From Tupaia tana (lineage: Eukaryota; Chordata; Mammalia; Scandentia; Tupaiidae), in assembly GCA_026018925.1 (NCBI GenBank), contig JAKSZU010000005.1:88904886-88968885 (forward strand): a stretch of 64,000 nt of DNA. The letters are read 5' to 3'. The notes below the pieces were generated by a model that saw only the letters and a list, made by a program, of their open reading frames with translations, searched no databases and was not told the origin of the DNA. The position numbers and the translations under genes are program-made. How positions within the stretch are numbered: the first letter of the stretch is position 1; every line of letters starts with the position of its first letter. Below are positions 44,371-54,765 of the stretch, piece after piece.

Positions 44371-44795
44371 ATAAAGGGCATATCTGATCAATCCATACAC
44401 CCTCATAGCAAACACAGGTGACATACACATTTCCATGAACACAAGTCTAACTTTACGCATCCTATAAAGTAATCTTTGGTGATTCAATAAAATGTGGGGG
44501 GAAAACAGTATAGAAAGCAAACATAGATACCAGAGACAGTGTGGGAGGAGAATGGGAGATGGCAGAGGGTAAGAGATAGGGAATCAAGGTTGGGGGGAAA
44601 AAAACTAAACATACAGAAAACAAGAAATGGAAGATCATCTGCTGACAATAACATGTTTGTTGATGTGCTTGATTGAGACAATATACAGTGTACTCTGGAT
44701 GGAAAATCTCATTTTGTATGCTGTAATGATGTACAGTGAATGAATACAAATAAATAAGTTGAAATAAAAAAGTAAAAAAATAAAGGGCATATCTG
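44371..44795 (+). mobile_element. Short L1-like 3' tail with perfect 16 bp target duplication
   Basis: ATAAAGGGCATATCTG occurs at 44371-44386 and 44780-44795 and encloses about 393 bp ending in an A-rich tail. The last 150 bases (ATCTGCTGACAATAAC, TGGAAAATCTCATTTTG, ATACAAATAAATAAGTTG) align loosely with the L1 tails at 13.5, 28.4 and 33.1 kb. The upstream part (GGAGAATGGGAGATGGCAGAG) does not obviously match. Best read as a severely 5'-truncated L1 of another subfamily. Confidence 0.75.
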
Positions 44796-44813
44796 CTCTG
44801 TATAAATACTTGA

Positions 44814-45896
44814 GTGGAAAGAGCCATAGATAATGGCGGTCGTTAGGATGGGGAAGCTGACAACCGTACCTGCAGTTTTCATATACACATCGCTAGTGTA
44901 TATGTGAACAAAGAAGAGGAATCCAACAACCAGCTAGTGAACCCAGAGAAGCTCCCCATACTGTACCACCTCTCCAATCTAAATATGTTGAGGAGCATCC
45001 TGGTTGTTTGCAAACAGGCTTTGCTTGCATCCATACTCCAACTATTTATATTGGATGGTGCAAAAGTGTTTCTATCTTTGTGAAAAATGAGTTAATGGGT
45101 ACAGTACAATTTGGAAAAGATACATATATCTATCTGAAAAATCTTTCTTGATATTTCTTTCTGATAATGGGAGTGATTACCACATCAGGATTGGTGGGCT
45201 TTGTTTCAGTGAGAAAAGGAACTAAATTCAAGAGAATTGCTTATCCACTGGGACTGGTCACTGTAGTAGCAACTGTTTGCTCCAGTTTAATTGCAAAGAT
45301 AACTAGAAAAAAAGGCATACACTCCAAGTCAGCAAATTTGTGAAGTAGTTAGATCATTGTGGACCAAAAGCAACCAAAAAGAGTCACTTCCTGAACCTAA
45401 AGAAAAACGTGAGCTAGGAAGTTCTGCTGAAATAGAAACACCGGCAAAAACAACTCACACCCTGGAAGACCCAGTGCCATTGCCAGCAGAACTCAGCTCT
45501 GAAGTAAATACCAAGTCAGAATCCATCTCAGGTGCCACACAGTCTATGCCTGGCCCAAGCTCATGGGTCACGGGCAATCCCATCCAGAAGATGCAGACAT
45601 ATACAATACTAGAAGCTGAAAAAATAACTGCAAAGGGAGACTGTATAGAGAACTACAAGAGGTGTGAAATTGCAAATGATGAAAAAATCATATAATGGAT
45701 TACTGACAGAGTATAATTAAAGTTTTGCCACTGTATCTTCAAATATAAAGTTTGACCAATCGCTTAAATGAGTAAAACACAGCTATGAATACAATCCAAA
45801 TAATATGAAATGATTGATGAGGAGACACAGGTAGAAAAATTAGAATGCATTTGACTTTTAAAGGTATTGACTAAAAATCAAAATGAATGAATGAAG
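44814..45896 (+). pseudogene. APOOL: Processed pseudogene of APOOL (MICOS subunit MIC27)
   Basis: APOOL encodes an inner-membrane subunit of the mitochondrial MICOS complex, which shapes cristae junctions. A start at 44834 gives MAVVRMGKLTTVPAVFIYTS, close to the human N terminus. Further matches follow in order: the GCKGVYVFVKN region near 45060, MGVITTSGLVGFVSVRKGTK near 45166, and LWTKSNQKESLPEPKEKREL to SESISGATQSMPGPSS at 45354-45560. These span the whole roughly 268-residue protein without introns. Early in-frame stops and several frameshifts mean no product is made. The longest surviving frame is 112 codons, at 45357-45695. TATAAATA-type sequences at about 44800 and 45897 may be its decayed target duplication. 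The source gene is X-linked in human; the location here is unknown. Confidence 0.93.
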
Positions 45897-45912
45897 ATAT
45901 AAATAGTGATGA

Positions 45913-46472
45913 GACTAAAATCTGATAATCCCTATGTATATGTGCCTACATATATACAAACATATATGCATATACACATTTATATCTGTTCTAGCATTTC
46001 TGAATTTATGTCAGTTAAATTAGATGCGTGTGGAAAAATGTGTTCCTCCCCCTTTAAAAAAAAAAAATCTCTCAGAGCTGGAATAAAATATCCATATTTT
46101 ATGGCAAAAAAAGAATATATATGCTACTTCCCAGACAAAAGCATAAAATGACTCAAAAGTACTTAGAAATATAGAAATATAGTATTTTAGGATGTGTCTG
46201 TTTGGCTGTTCCTTTTTAGAGTTGCTTCATATGTGAAAGCCATTCAGTAAAAGTATTGTCATTTTGGAAGTACATGCATCACATCAACAATTTTGAAATG
46301 TTGTTTATAAATAGACAGGGCTATTCCATTTCTTGGAATCTTTAATAAGTATGAAAGCTTGCTCACTTATAATTTGTAAAAGTGAATAAGTATAAAGTCT
46401 ATTGTCAGTGAGATTGTTAGATATATCTTGGCACTTCTGTATTTTGAAATAATATTTAACTATTAAGAATGA
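45913..46472. other. Non-coding stretch after the pseudogene
   Basis: AT-rich, with a short TATACAAACATATATGCATATAC run at 45950-45980 and no recognised gene. Confidence 0.4.
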
Positions 46473-46474
46473 GT

Positions 46475-46615
46475 TGGGACCATCAGGTGTCATAGAGATT
46501 ATGTTGCTAGATCCCCACATGGCCGACGACAGGTTGAGTCCCAGACTCAGTGGTTTGAAAATTGCACGAGGTGCAGATGCGTGCATACCCAAGATCTAGG
46601 GAGGATGAAGGATTG
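46475..46615 (+). mobile_element. SINE family A, 3'-truncated
   Basis: Head GGGACCATCAGGTGTCATAG, linker CTCAGTGGTTTGAAAATTGC and TGCGTGCATACCCAAGATC. The sequence stops in the GGAG block. Confidence 0.8.
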
Positions 46616-46622
46616 ATTTAGA

Positions 46623-48261
46623 CCTACAGGTACTGGTCCAAAGAGGTAATTATACCTTGTTGAATTAAGAAAGGTAGCATACAGAAATAAAAGCTGCACA
46701 GAAACATATGCCCATTTATATACGGATGTAACTGTGTCATAAACTTTCCTACCCCTTCTCCTTTCACACAAACACGCACGCACCACCTAATTTTCTTCAG
46801 TGTAGACATCTTGGAACAGTCCTTAAAACGTGGTTTGAGTCCCAGTGTGCGCTCTACTATGCTACCATTATACTATGGCTACTCTACTTTCTAGTACCCA
46901 GATATTTCTTATGGTGTCTCATTGAAAACTGAGAATCATTCTTTAGTCTGTCCTGAACAGCCTTAGGAAGCATCATGACCTCCTTCTGGCTAAACTTACT
47001 CTCACCAAGGAAATGTTAAGGTAAGAAACATTCTTAAGCTTTACTTTTCCTGTCTTATATTTGACATTTTATTTAAGAATCTGGTATTAATTTAGGTCTT
47101 TATGGTCATTTCTATCAAATGCAGACTTTGTAGTCATGGCCATGTTAAGCCTTATAAACTGTGATCTGAACCATTCCTACATCTTCACCTTCATTAGGAA
47201 TTTTATTATTAATTTATCAGTATCTTTCATCTATAGTCAGGTAGTTTAAAAAGCACAAGTCCTAAAATTATAGTAACAAATTATTTCAATAATCTGTGTA
47301 GATTCAATTTTCTTAAATAAATAAAAAAATTAGTGGGGGTCTTTTATCTGTAAGGAACAAACCACTATTTAATAAATGATGTTTGTGTGATCTTAATAAA
47401 AAGATAAATGTGGAATGGTATGGGGCTGTGCTGTATTAGTTACTAGCTACATGTCAATGTTGAGCCCTTGAAATTTAGTTAATCCAATCTGAGTAACACA
47501 CACTAGATTTGAAGGGGAAAAAATGAGTGTGAACTATATTAATACATTTTATGTTGGTTGCAAATTGACATGGAATTATTCAGAAAAATAGATTAAACAA
47601 AATACTAAAATAAATTTTACTTATTTCTATTTATTTTATTTAATGTGACTCCTAGAAAATTTTAAATTAGATGTGGACTTTACATTATATTTCCATTTTA
47701 AAGCTGTAAAAAAGAGAACAACATTTACAAAATCCATAGAACATCCATACAAGTCAAGAACCCCAGAAGAGTTAAGTCAGTTCTAAACCAACAAGTAACT
47801 GCAGTAGTTCATAAAGCTTTCCCCTAATGGGACACTGTTATTATGACTCAACTCATTGCTATCTACTTCTCTCCATTAAGCTGTTACAATCTACTCCTAG
47901 ATCTTCAATGTTTTTTTTCCCTGATGGTGTCTACATTCTCACAGCATTTCCTCTTTTATTGTTATACTCTTGCATAAGGAAAAAATGCAGTCTTTCTACC
48001 TCAACACATGACCTCATTGCCAATTTTTAAATACTTGAAAAAAAAAAAGAACAAACATCTGATTGATACAGCTATATCTTCTCACAAGGAGGACATCAAA
48101 AATTGCTAGTCACTAAATATACTGAGATTTCATGAGTAATGTAGCAGTTGTTTAACATTGTAGCTGTAGCTAGCAGTATTTACTTTTCATATTTTTACAC
48201 ATAGTTTGGGAAATTTAAATTCTGTTCATATGTGCAATGTGTTCCTAGTATGAAAATATAC
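46623..48261. other. Repeat-poor stretch (about 1.6 kb)
   Basis: No SINE, L1 or microsatellite recognised. No supported exon. Candidate unique or constrained non-coding DNA. Confidence 0.4.
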
Positions 48262-48430
48262 TGCAGTCATACATTCCTTAAAAACAGGTCTATGTTGTGA
48301 GAAATGCATCTTTAGACAATTTTGTGGCATAGTTTGTTACACATCTAGACTACATGTCATTAATTATTAGCTCCTTATGGGCACTCCATCATATATGCAG
48401 TCTATCTTGGGGTACGCTTTATCAGTTCAC
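48262..48430 (+). mobile_element. MER2-like DNA transposon (Tigger/mariner group), internally shortened
   Basis: The left end CAGTCATACATTCCTTAAAA and GAGAAATGCATCTTTAGACAA match the MER2 left end. Later, CTTATGGGCACTCCATCATAT and ATGCAGTCTATC match its right end. The central 'caaacctagatgg' part is mostly missing. MER2 is a nonautonomous element of the eutherian Tigger group. Confidence 0.78.
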
Positions 48431-48547
48431 CCTACTGCTATGTAACAAACTAATTATAGTAAAACTATATAGCTTAACATATATTTTGCCCCAACTTTTA
48501 AGTGTAGTTTACTTGAATGCCTTTAGCTCAGAGTTTTGTTTTCATTT

Positions 48548-48669
48548 TTAAGTGTTTGCCATAGGGTATGTGTACTCACTAGAGAGAGACAGAGATAGAG
48601 AGGAAAATCACAACCCCCTCCAGGGAGAAGGTCACACTGCAATACCTTCTCCTCCATTCTCCTCTCAGG
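48548..48669 (-). mobile_element. SINE family A, head missing
   Basis: AAGTGTTTGCCATAGGGTATG, CACAACCCCCTCCAGGG palindrome remnant and CTTCTCCTCCATTCTCCTCTC, then unrelated sequence. The tRNA head is absent, so this is a 5'-truncated insertion or a later deletion. Confidence 0.85.
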
Positions 48670-49164
48670 AGATGTTTTAGTCAAACTGTCAGCCAGGGCT
48701 ACAATCATATCTGAAGACTCCAATGTTGGAGGATTCAGGTTCAAGATTATTTGCATTATTGTCAGAATTCTTTTCAGGATAATGGACTAAGAGCTTAAGT
48801 TTTTCACTGCTTATTAGTCAGAGGCCTCCCTCTATCCCATGTCATATAGAACTCTCCATGAGGCAACTTAGAACATGGAAGTTAAATGTGAAAAAGAGCA
48901 AGCTCCAAAGAAAAAACCTAGAGAGTTTTTAGAACTTAACATTGTAAGTGACATATTACTTCTGCTGTATTATAAGCCACTGGAAACATAAGTATGTTAT
49001 TTACTTGTGTTGCTACTCTGTTTAAAACAATCCAATAACTTTTCAACGATAATGTCAATAAGTTAAACTGACATTTTTAGACTGACTAAAGTTCCAAAGT
49101 TGCCTTCCTTACCTCTACACATTATATATCCATACTAACCTCCTTTACATTGCTTGATACCTTA
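48670..49164. other. Non-coding stretch, possible L2-like scrap
   Basis: 49005-49150 loosely resembles the 'aaaccctccaatggcttcc' part of L2 but is too diverged to call. Confidence 0.3.
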
Positions 49165-49400
49165 GTCCATTTGTGCTGTTATAATAGAATATCAGAATCC
49201 AGGTGACATAAAGAACAGAAACTTATTTTTTCACAGTCCTGGCCTGGAGGCTAGGAGTCCAATACCAGGGTGCCAGTAAGTTCAATGCCTAGTGAAGACC
49301 CAGTCTTTACTCCCAGGATAGTGCCTTTGGTGTTGCATCCTTAAGAGAGAAGGAATGCTGTAACTTCACCAGGTAGAAGATGATTATCTTCGTTCTCGAT
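49165..49400 (-). mobile_element. MaLR-type LTR fragment (fossil)
   Basis: CCTTAGTCCATTTGTGCTG, CACAGTCCTGGCCTGGAGGC and GACCCAGTCTTTACTCCC follow a common ERVL-MaLR-associated LTR end in reverse. Only one end portion is present. It is old and non-coding. Confidence 0.55.
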
Positions 49401-49698
49401 GTAATTCTTATTGCCATGAAATATTTTTCCTCTCTTTTATTATATTTTTTATGTCTTATCTGTATATTCTTTCTAAGACGATAGAGGATTATCTATTTAA
49501 TAAAATATATGCACCATTATCTAAAAAGTAATTATTACGTACACTAGATATTAACAAGACATAAGAAACTTTCTCAGAATGCTGAGTAAAAAGAACAAAT
49601 GCATGGATATTAGGAGAGGAAAGATGTCAGGTTAACAACTATCAGGACAAAGAAGTACTATTTATTAAATCAAATAAAGATGTCATTTCATCCCTTTT
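49401..49698. other. Non-coding stretch, no feature seen
   Basis: AT-rich DNA. It may contain more of the decayed LTR but nothing can be shown. Confidence 0.35.
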
Positions 49699-49712
49699 CT
49701 ACTTCTGTTTTG

Positions 49713-49973
49713 TTCATGTATTTCTGTTGTTTTAGAGTTTTTGCCACACGGTGTGTGAGCTCACTGGAGAGAGACACAGAGAGGAGAAGTGAGAAATCAC
49801 TGCCCAAGGAGTTGACCATGCTGCAGTCCCTTCATCTTCATTCTCCTATTGGGATTTTGGGCTCACAAGCACATGCATCCAGTGTGATTTTCAAGCTGCC
49901 AGGTCCAGGACTAGAACCATGATCAGGCATATGGGAGTTTAGCACTTTAGCAACTGTGCCACCTGCTGGCCCC
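49713..49973 (-). mobile_element. SINE family A, mid-age
   Basis: TTTTAGAGTTTTTGCCACACG start and GTGCCACCTGCTGGCCCC end. The perfect 14 bp target-site duplication CTACTTCTGTTTTG is at 49699-49712 and 49974-49987. Confidence 0.94.
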
Positions 49974-50204
49974 CTACTTCTGTTTTGAAGGATCCTGTAA
50001 CAACAACATCTTCAATGCCCGCAGGGAGTGACTTAAATGATATACGCTTTTTATAATGGTGAGGTCTACTAGTTTCTTAATTAGCAGCAACAGAACATAT
50101 CCAACCCATGTGAAGTAGTGAAGTACCTGGAATATCAGAAGTGAATGAAGCTCATGTGCTTGAGCCAAAGTACAGAGGTAGCTTCTCCTTTATTCAACTC
50201 TTTC

Positions 50205-50480
50205 TTTTTCTTTTTTTTTTTTTTTGGAGATGATTTTGCTATAAGGCACATGTGCTCACTAGAAAGACAGAGAGAGACAGAGAGACAGAAAGCGAGAAAT
50301 CACTACCCCTTCAGTGGGTATGACCACACTGTAATCCCTTCTCCTCCATTCTCCTCTTGGGATCTTGGGCAAGGACGCATAGTGCCCAGCATGAGTATAA
50401 GCCACCGGGTCTGGGACTCCAACGGTGGTCGATTACATGGAAGTTCAGCGACATAGCCATTATGCCAACTGCTGGTCTCC
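50205..50480 (-). mobile_element. SINE family A, fairly young
   Basis: T-run, GGAGATGATTTTGCTATAAGG, body with ACTACCCCTTCAGTGGG and a head ending CCAACTGCTGGTCTCC. CpGs are partly kept. Confidence 0.93.
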
Positions 50481-50730
50481 TATTCGACACTTTCAACATC
50501 ACCTTTCCTCCTTTGCTCCACTTGTCCTTCCGATATTCATATAACCAAATTCCTGTCATAAATATGGATAAAATATTTAAATAATGAAATGTCTAATAGA
50601 AAATTAGAATATATGCATTTAAAAACAATGATCACTGATAGCACGAAAGATTATATTTCTGAGGTAAAGAAAAAAGCCCATGTTTGAAGCCTAAAAGGTT
50701 TTCTATATACCAATCCAAGGTGTGCATACA

Positions 50731-50862
50731 AGAGATCTTCAAAAAGTTCACGGAAAACATTGGTGTCAAAAAAATACATGAATCTCAAAATTTTTGTAAC
50801 CAAAATTCAAAACCAAACCTTAATTCCATTTTACACAAAATTTATGAAGTCTTTTTCTATGT
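50731..50862. mobile_element. Mariner-like MITE, second copy
   Basis: The left end AGATCTTCAAAAAGTTCACGG is well preserved. The interior CAAAATTTTTGTAACCAAAA and right end TTTATGAAGTC are diverged. Same family as 22113-22231. Confidence 0.7.
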
Positions 50863-51081
50863 GTTTGGAGCCTAGTCATCCAACAGACCTGGTCTGGCTG
50901 GTAGATAATTAAATCACATTTCATTTTCAACATATCCATTTATCCATGCAGGAATAATTGTTACCCTATTTCTATTTGTGAAGAAATGAAGATTTCATCA
51001 ATGACAAGACTAACATTCTTTGGCTCTCAGGATCTTAATTTTAATGAGTAAAATAAATTATTCATACATGTGAATGTAAAA

Positions 51082-51163
51082 GACTAACTTCATTTTTTTT
51101 CCCCACAGGCACAACAGAATTTTCCCAGGAGAACTGAAGAGACTTAAAGTATTAAGAGTTCAG
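51082..51163 (+). other. Weak candidate exon with strong-looking splice acceptor
   Basis: A CTAAC branch-point-like motif (51084-51088) is followed by a T8 and C4 pyrimidine tract and CAG at 51106-51108. The next 55 bases are open in one frame (HNRIFPGELKRLKVLRVQ), ending at a possible but imperfect donor, CAG/GTCAGA. The surrounding DNA shows no known repeat. I do not recognise the peptide, and chance acceptors are common in AT-rich DNA. Confidence 0.2.
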
Positions 51164-51487
51164 GTCAGAATCTTAAATGTACATCAACATCTCTATCATT
51201 TGCTGGGAAGGCATTAGTGGTTACTGTCTTAAATTACTCTCTTGAATTTATTTTGTGTTTGTATTTAAAAAATCGAGAATGTTTAAAGGGGGACCCACTG
51301 TTTGATAACTGAAAAATTAAATTAAAACTCATTCTTGCCATCAAAACTTATTCAGTTAAAGTGTTGATTACTTGTATGAACACAGTAGTTGACCGAAAGG
51401 GAATTTCAACGAACAACAATTTGTTATCAACAGAGGATAATGTAGGCATAGCCACAAAATTAAAAGTACCTGATGGTAGCAACATAT

Positions 51488-51876
51488 GAAGAACATTCAA
51501 AGAGTTCACAGAAAGTGAAATTAAGTACTAGTTTATTTTAGAGCAAACTATTTTGAAATGCATTTATAGTGTTTCTTATTTATTTATTTACTGATTGCAA
51601 CAGAAGGTGTATACTCTCACCAGAAAGAGACAGAGAAAGAGGGAGGTGGGGAAAGCAACCCCCAGTAGGGGATTGTCACAGCACAATCCCTTTTCAATCT
51701 CTCCCAGCAGCGTCTTGGGCATGCCTGCACAAACAACGTTGCACGTTTTTCAAGTCACAAGAATGAGACTACAACCAGGTGGTGGGCTATGTGGGATGGG
51801 ATCCAGCTGACTTAACCATCAAGCGAAGGGATCAACCCATAGAAAATGCACATTTTCTAGAAACTTTATGAAGATA
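51488..51876. mobile_element. Mariner-like MITE, third copy, split by a SINE
   Basis: The left end GAACATTCAAAGAGTTCACAG lies at 51491-51511. The right end TTTTCTAGAAACTTTATGAAG is at 51853-51873, after the SINE at 51567-51841. The insertion duplicated a GAAATGCAT-like site. Confidence 0.65.
51567..51841 (-). mobile_element. SINE family A, old
   Basis: TTTATTTATTTACTGATTGC tail and end, ACCCCCAGTAGGGG palindrome remnant, GGCATGCCTGCACAAAC and a decayed head. It is inserted into a MITE. Confidence 0.8.
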
Positions 51877-51984
51877 CATAATAGATGGCTGAATGTCTGG
51901 TAAACATATTCTGAACTTCAGCAGCTTGGGGTTGAAGCAGGCTTGATCTCAAGAGAACAATATTATAACCCTTAAGTGGTGGTT

Positions 51985-52535
51985 TCCTTTATGCCAGGCA
52001 CTGTTCAAAGAACTTTTGCACACTCACTTATGAACAACACCAGCAACATGATTTAGGAGAGACAGCACGAAATGAATATGCAAAGCTCATTCTTTTTTTT
52101 TTTTTTTTTTTTTTATTTTGGAGAGGTTTTTTGCTACAGGGCGCGTGCGCTCGCCAGACAGAGAGAGACAGAGAAACAGAAAGCGAGAAATCACTGCCCA
52201 GGGGGGATGGCCACGTCACAATCCCTTCTCCTCCATTCTCCTCTTGGAATCTTGGGCACGCACGGACACGCACCCGGCATGAGTTTAAGCCACCGGGTCT
52301 GGGACGCGAACCATGGTCGACTACGTGGGAGTCCAGCGACATAGCCATTATGCTAACTGTTGGTTCCCGCAAAGCTCATTCTTCAAGCAGTAGTAATAAT
52401 TTCATGATAGTAAAAGTACAGCACTCAAGAATGGGAAACCTTCCGAAGAGATATTAAGGCCTTGTCTAAGATCAGAAAGCAGCTAAGTGGAAGAGCTGAG
52501 ATCTGATTTAGGACATTTCTATCTAGAGCCTCTGT
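51985..52535 (+). mobile_element. MIR SINE, ancient, split by a family A SINE
   Basis: Before the insertion it reads TTTATGCCAGGCACTGTTC and AGAACTTTTGCACACTCAC. After it comes AAGGCCTTGTCTAAGATCAG, AAAGCAGCTAAGTGGAAGAGC and GAGATCTGATTTAGG. This is the classic MIR order. Confidence 0.78.
52095..52368 (-). mobile_element. SINE family A, young
   Basis: CpG-rich full-length copy from a T-run and GGAGAGGTTTTTTGCTACAG to GCTAACTGTTGGTTCCC. The 15 bp target-site duplication GCAAAGCTCATTCTT is at 52080-52094 and 52369-52383. Confidence 0.97.
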
Positions 52536-52814
52536 TTATAAATATTTTTGTTATGATAATGCATCTTCTTCCCCTCACCGTATGACAGAAAAAAGTGAAA
52601 GTGATGTTTAACTAACAGAAAAGTTCTCAATTTGGAATAAAAATATAATCATTTCTACTTTACAAACAACATATTAACGTATAAGAAACCCAACACCATC
52701 AACACCATCATGTTCAACATCCTTTCAAACAACATCCTTTCAAAAAAGTTGTATTTAAGTTTTTCTTTACTCTCTTTAAAAACATAGTATTTCGGGTTAA
52801 TACAATTTTTTTTT
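52536..52814. other. Non-coding stretch with a small tandem repeat
   Basis: 52690-52745 holds imperfect direct repeats of CACCATCA and ACATCCTTTCAAA. Otherwise featureless. Confidence 0.5.
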
Positions 52815-53048
52815 TCCCTGAGAAAGATTTTTGCTATAGGGCTTGTGTGCTCACCAGAGAGACAAAAAGTGAGAAATCATCCTTCTGGTGGGGATGGCCA
52901 CACCATCATCCCTTCTCCTCTATTCTCCTCTAGGGATCTTGGGCACGCATGCACACATGTCCAGCATGAGTTTAGCTCCCAGGTCTGGGACTCAAACTGT
53001 AGTCAGCCCCATGGGAGTCCAGCAACGTAACCATTATTCCATTTGCTG
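52815..53048 (-). mobile_element. SINE family A, left arm of an inverted pair
   Basis: CTGAGAAAGATTTTTGCTATA start, with most of the GA-rich part missing (GAGAGACAAAAAGTGAG). The rest is full, ending CATTTGCTGGT. Confidence 0.92.
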
Positions 53049-53164
53049 GTGTTCATGCATGCCCAGGATCCCAAGAGGAGAAAGGATTGTGACATGGCCT
53101 CTTTATGGGGGGTGATTTCTTGCTTTCTGCCTCTCTGTCTCTATGGCAAGCACACACACCCTAT

Positions 53165-53205
<41 letters not shown>

Positions 53206-53210
53206 CTCTC
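53049..53210 (+). mobile_element. SINE family A 3' half, right arm of an inverted pair, with A35
   Basis: Begins in the body (ATGCATGCCCAGGATCCC), with no head. GGGGGGTGATTTCTTGC and CCCTATAGC follow, then an internal A-run of 35 at 53168-53202 before CCTCTCTC. It abuts the minus copy head to body, giving about 150 bp of possible foldback. Confidence 0.9.
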
Positions 53211-53240
53211 TAAAATATATATATGATTATATATATGATT

Positions 53241-53281
<41 letters not shown>

Positions 53282-53310
53282 ATATACACACACACACACA
53301 CACACACATT
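53211..53310. repeat. Compound AT, (TG)n and (CA)n microsatellite
   Basis: ATATATGATTATATATATG units, then TG about nine times, TATATA and (CA)n. The TG and CA blocks could pair with each other. Confidence 0.95.
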
Positions 53311-53616
53311 CTAACTTACGTTTTGCAAATTAACTTTCACCTTTAAGTCCACATGAGAAATAATAGGGAAATTTTACTATATGTTTAGTGGAAATAATAT
53401 AATCTCTTCTGGACAGCATACATTAAATTAGTACTCGCTGAAATATAATAATTTCACATTAGCAAATATAAAAAAATATCTTCTGATAATTAATACTACT
53501 CCATTATTAATTCAGGGAATATTAAGTTTTCATAGAAGATTCATTTTCCTTCTTTTTATTTAGCACTTAAATGTTTTGGTATACATAACTGTATATGTAT
53601 CTATCTATCCAAAATT
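53311..53616. other. Non-coding stretch, no feature seen
   Basis: AT-rich DNA with no recognised repeat or gene. Confidence 0.4.
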
Positions 53617-53872
53617 TGGAGCAGCAGATAGCATAGTGGTTATATTACTAGACTGCTATGTAATTGACTTCAGTTTGAGTCCTGGACCTGGCAGCTTAAA
53701 ACTCACCCCGGGTATAAGTGCATATGCACCCAAAATCCTGAGAGGAGAATGGAGGAGAAGGGATTGCCACATGTCCATCCCCCATGTGGGATCTGATTAC
53801 TTTTTTGGGGGGTATCGCTTCTCTGTCTCTCTGTCTCTCAAGCGAGTGCACACTCCCTATAGCAAAAATCTC

Positions 53873-53909
<37 letters not shown>

Positions 53910-53913
53910 ATAG
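53617..53913 (+). mobile_element. SINE family A with (AAAT)n tail
   Basis: Head TGGAGCAGCAGATAGCATAG, B box, body with CCCCCATGTGGG and CCCTATAGCAAAAATCTC end. The tail is an (AAAT)n microsatellite at about 53873-53913. Confidence 0.93.
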
Positions 53914-54269
53914 TTTTAACTAGTTCAGCAAGGTATGATTTAATTAGTTATTGAACATGATGTAATTTTGTCTATAGAAAATACTCATGTTCCAAAAATT
54001 TTTATTCTGTACTTGATTTCTCTATATAATTTACTACTACTACATCTCCTATGAACTTTTTGTTATAATTCTTCTAAATCAGTACCAGCTTACTGGAATT
54101 GATTTGCAGACATAAATATCCTTGTCACCTTTCCTTAAAAACAAAGAAAGAAAAAGAAACAACAAGGAAGAATTTTGTCAGAATTTAATTGATTCATATC
54201 TTATTTATTAATAATTTATTAAAAACAGAAAAGCATCTGCTTTTAATGACTTTTTGAAACTTTATTTTA
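53914..54269. other. Non-coding stretch, no feature seen
   Basis: AT-rich DNA with no recognised repeat or gene. Confidence 0.4.
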
Positions 54270-54505
54270 AATTCTTTTTCAAAGTTTATTCATTTACTCT
54301 GAAAGAGAGACGGACTGAGAGAGACAGAGAAACGCAACCTGACAGTTTCTAGATGCTGTGATTCACACCCGCCCTCAGCCAGCACTGGATCACCGGCACA
54401 CGCCTGCCTGGTGCACTCATGGAGGTCTTCAGCCGTGAACTGGACTCCATGTGGATCTGCCTCACAGAGTGGCACATTTTAACACTGACCTACCATCAGT
54501 CCCCT
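54270..54505 (-). mobile_element. SINE family D, GC-richer copy
   Basis: Minus-strand head around GGTAGGTCAGTGTTAAAATG, then CAGTTCACGGCTGAAGACC and GAATCACAGCATCTAGAAACT, a CT-rich part and A-rich tail. Some CpGs remain. Confidence 0.62.
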
Positions 54506-54545
54506 GAACATCCTTCATTAATGTTTGTTTCAAACTCAACATTAG

Positions 54546-54765
54546 GGTCCAGATAGTGGCACAGTGATAACACAACTGGACCCACATGGGAAAGGAGCTG
54601 GGTTTATGTCCTGAGACCCCATCATGGGCACTGAGTGTACGTGCCTATCAGTCAGGTCAGCTGAAACTCCATGTGAAACCTCATGTGAGGTTACTCTTGA
54701 GGAGTGCCTCTCTCTCTTTCCTTCTCTTTCCTAAAGTAAAGAAATAACAGAAAACGTTAAGAAGA
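54546..54765 (+). mobile_element. SINE family D
   Basis: GGGTCCAGATAGTGGCACAG head, TAACACAACTGGACCCACATG, GGGTTTATGTCC B-box-like segment, and the 3' part GAAACCTCATGTGAGG before the CT run. Closely parallels the 14.5 kb copy. Confidence 0.75.

Noticed and set aside
44881-44912. Short inverted repeat around TTCATATACAC and GTGTATATG
   Set aside because: Only nine paired bases within the APOOL pseudogene, explained by the ancestral coding sequence and chance.
45357-45695. 112-codon frame with APOOL-like sequence
   Set aside because: Upstream stops and frameshifts and the absence of introns show it is part of a processed pseudogene rather than a working gene.
53211-53310. Regular short repeats considered as a CRISPR-like array
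   Set aside because: Simple TG, CA and AT microsatellites with no unique spacers, in a mammalian-type genome.
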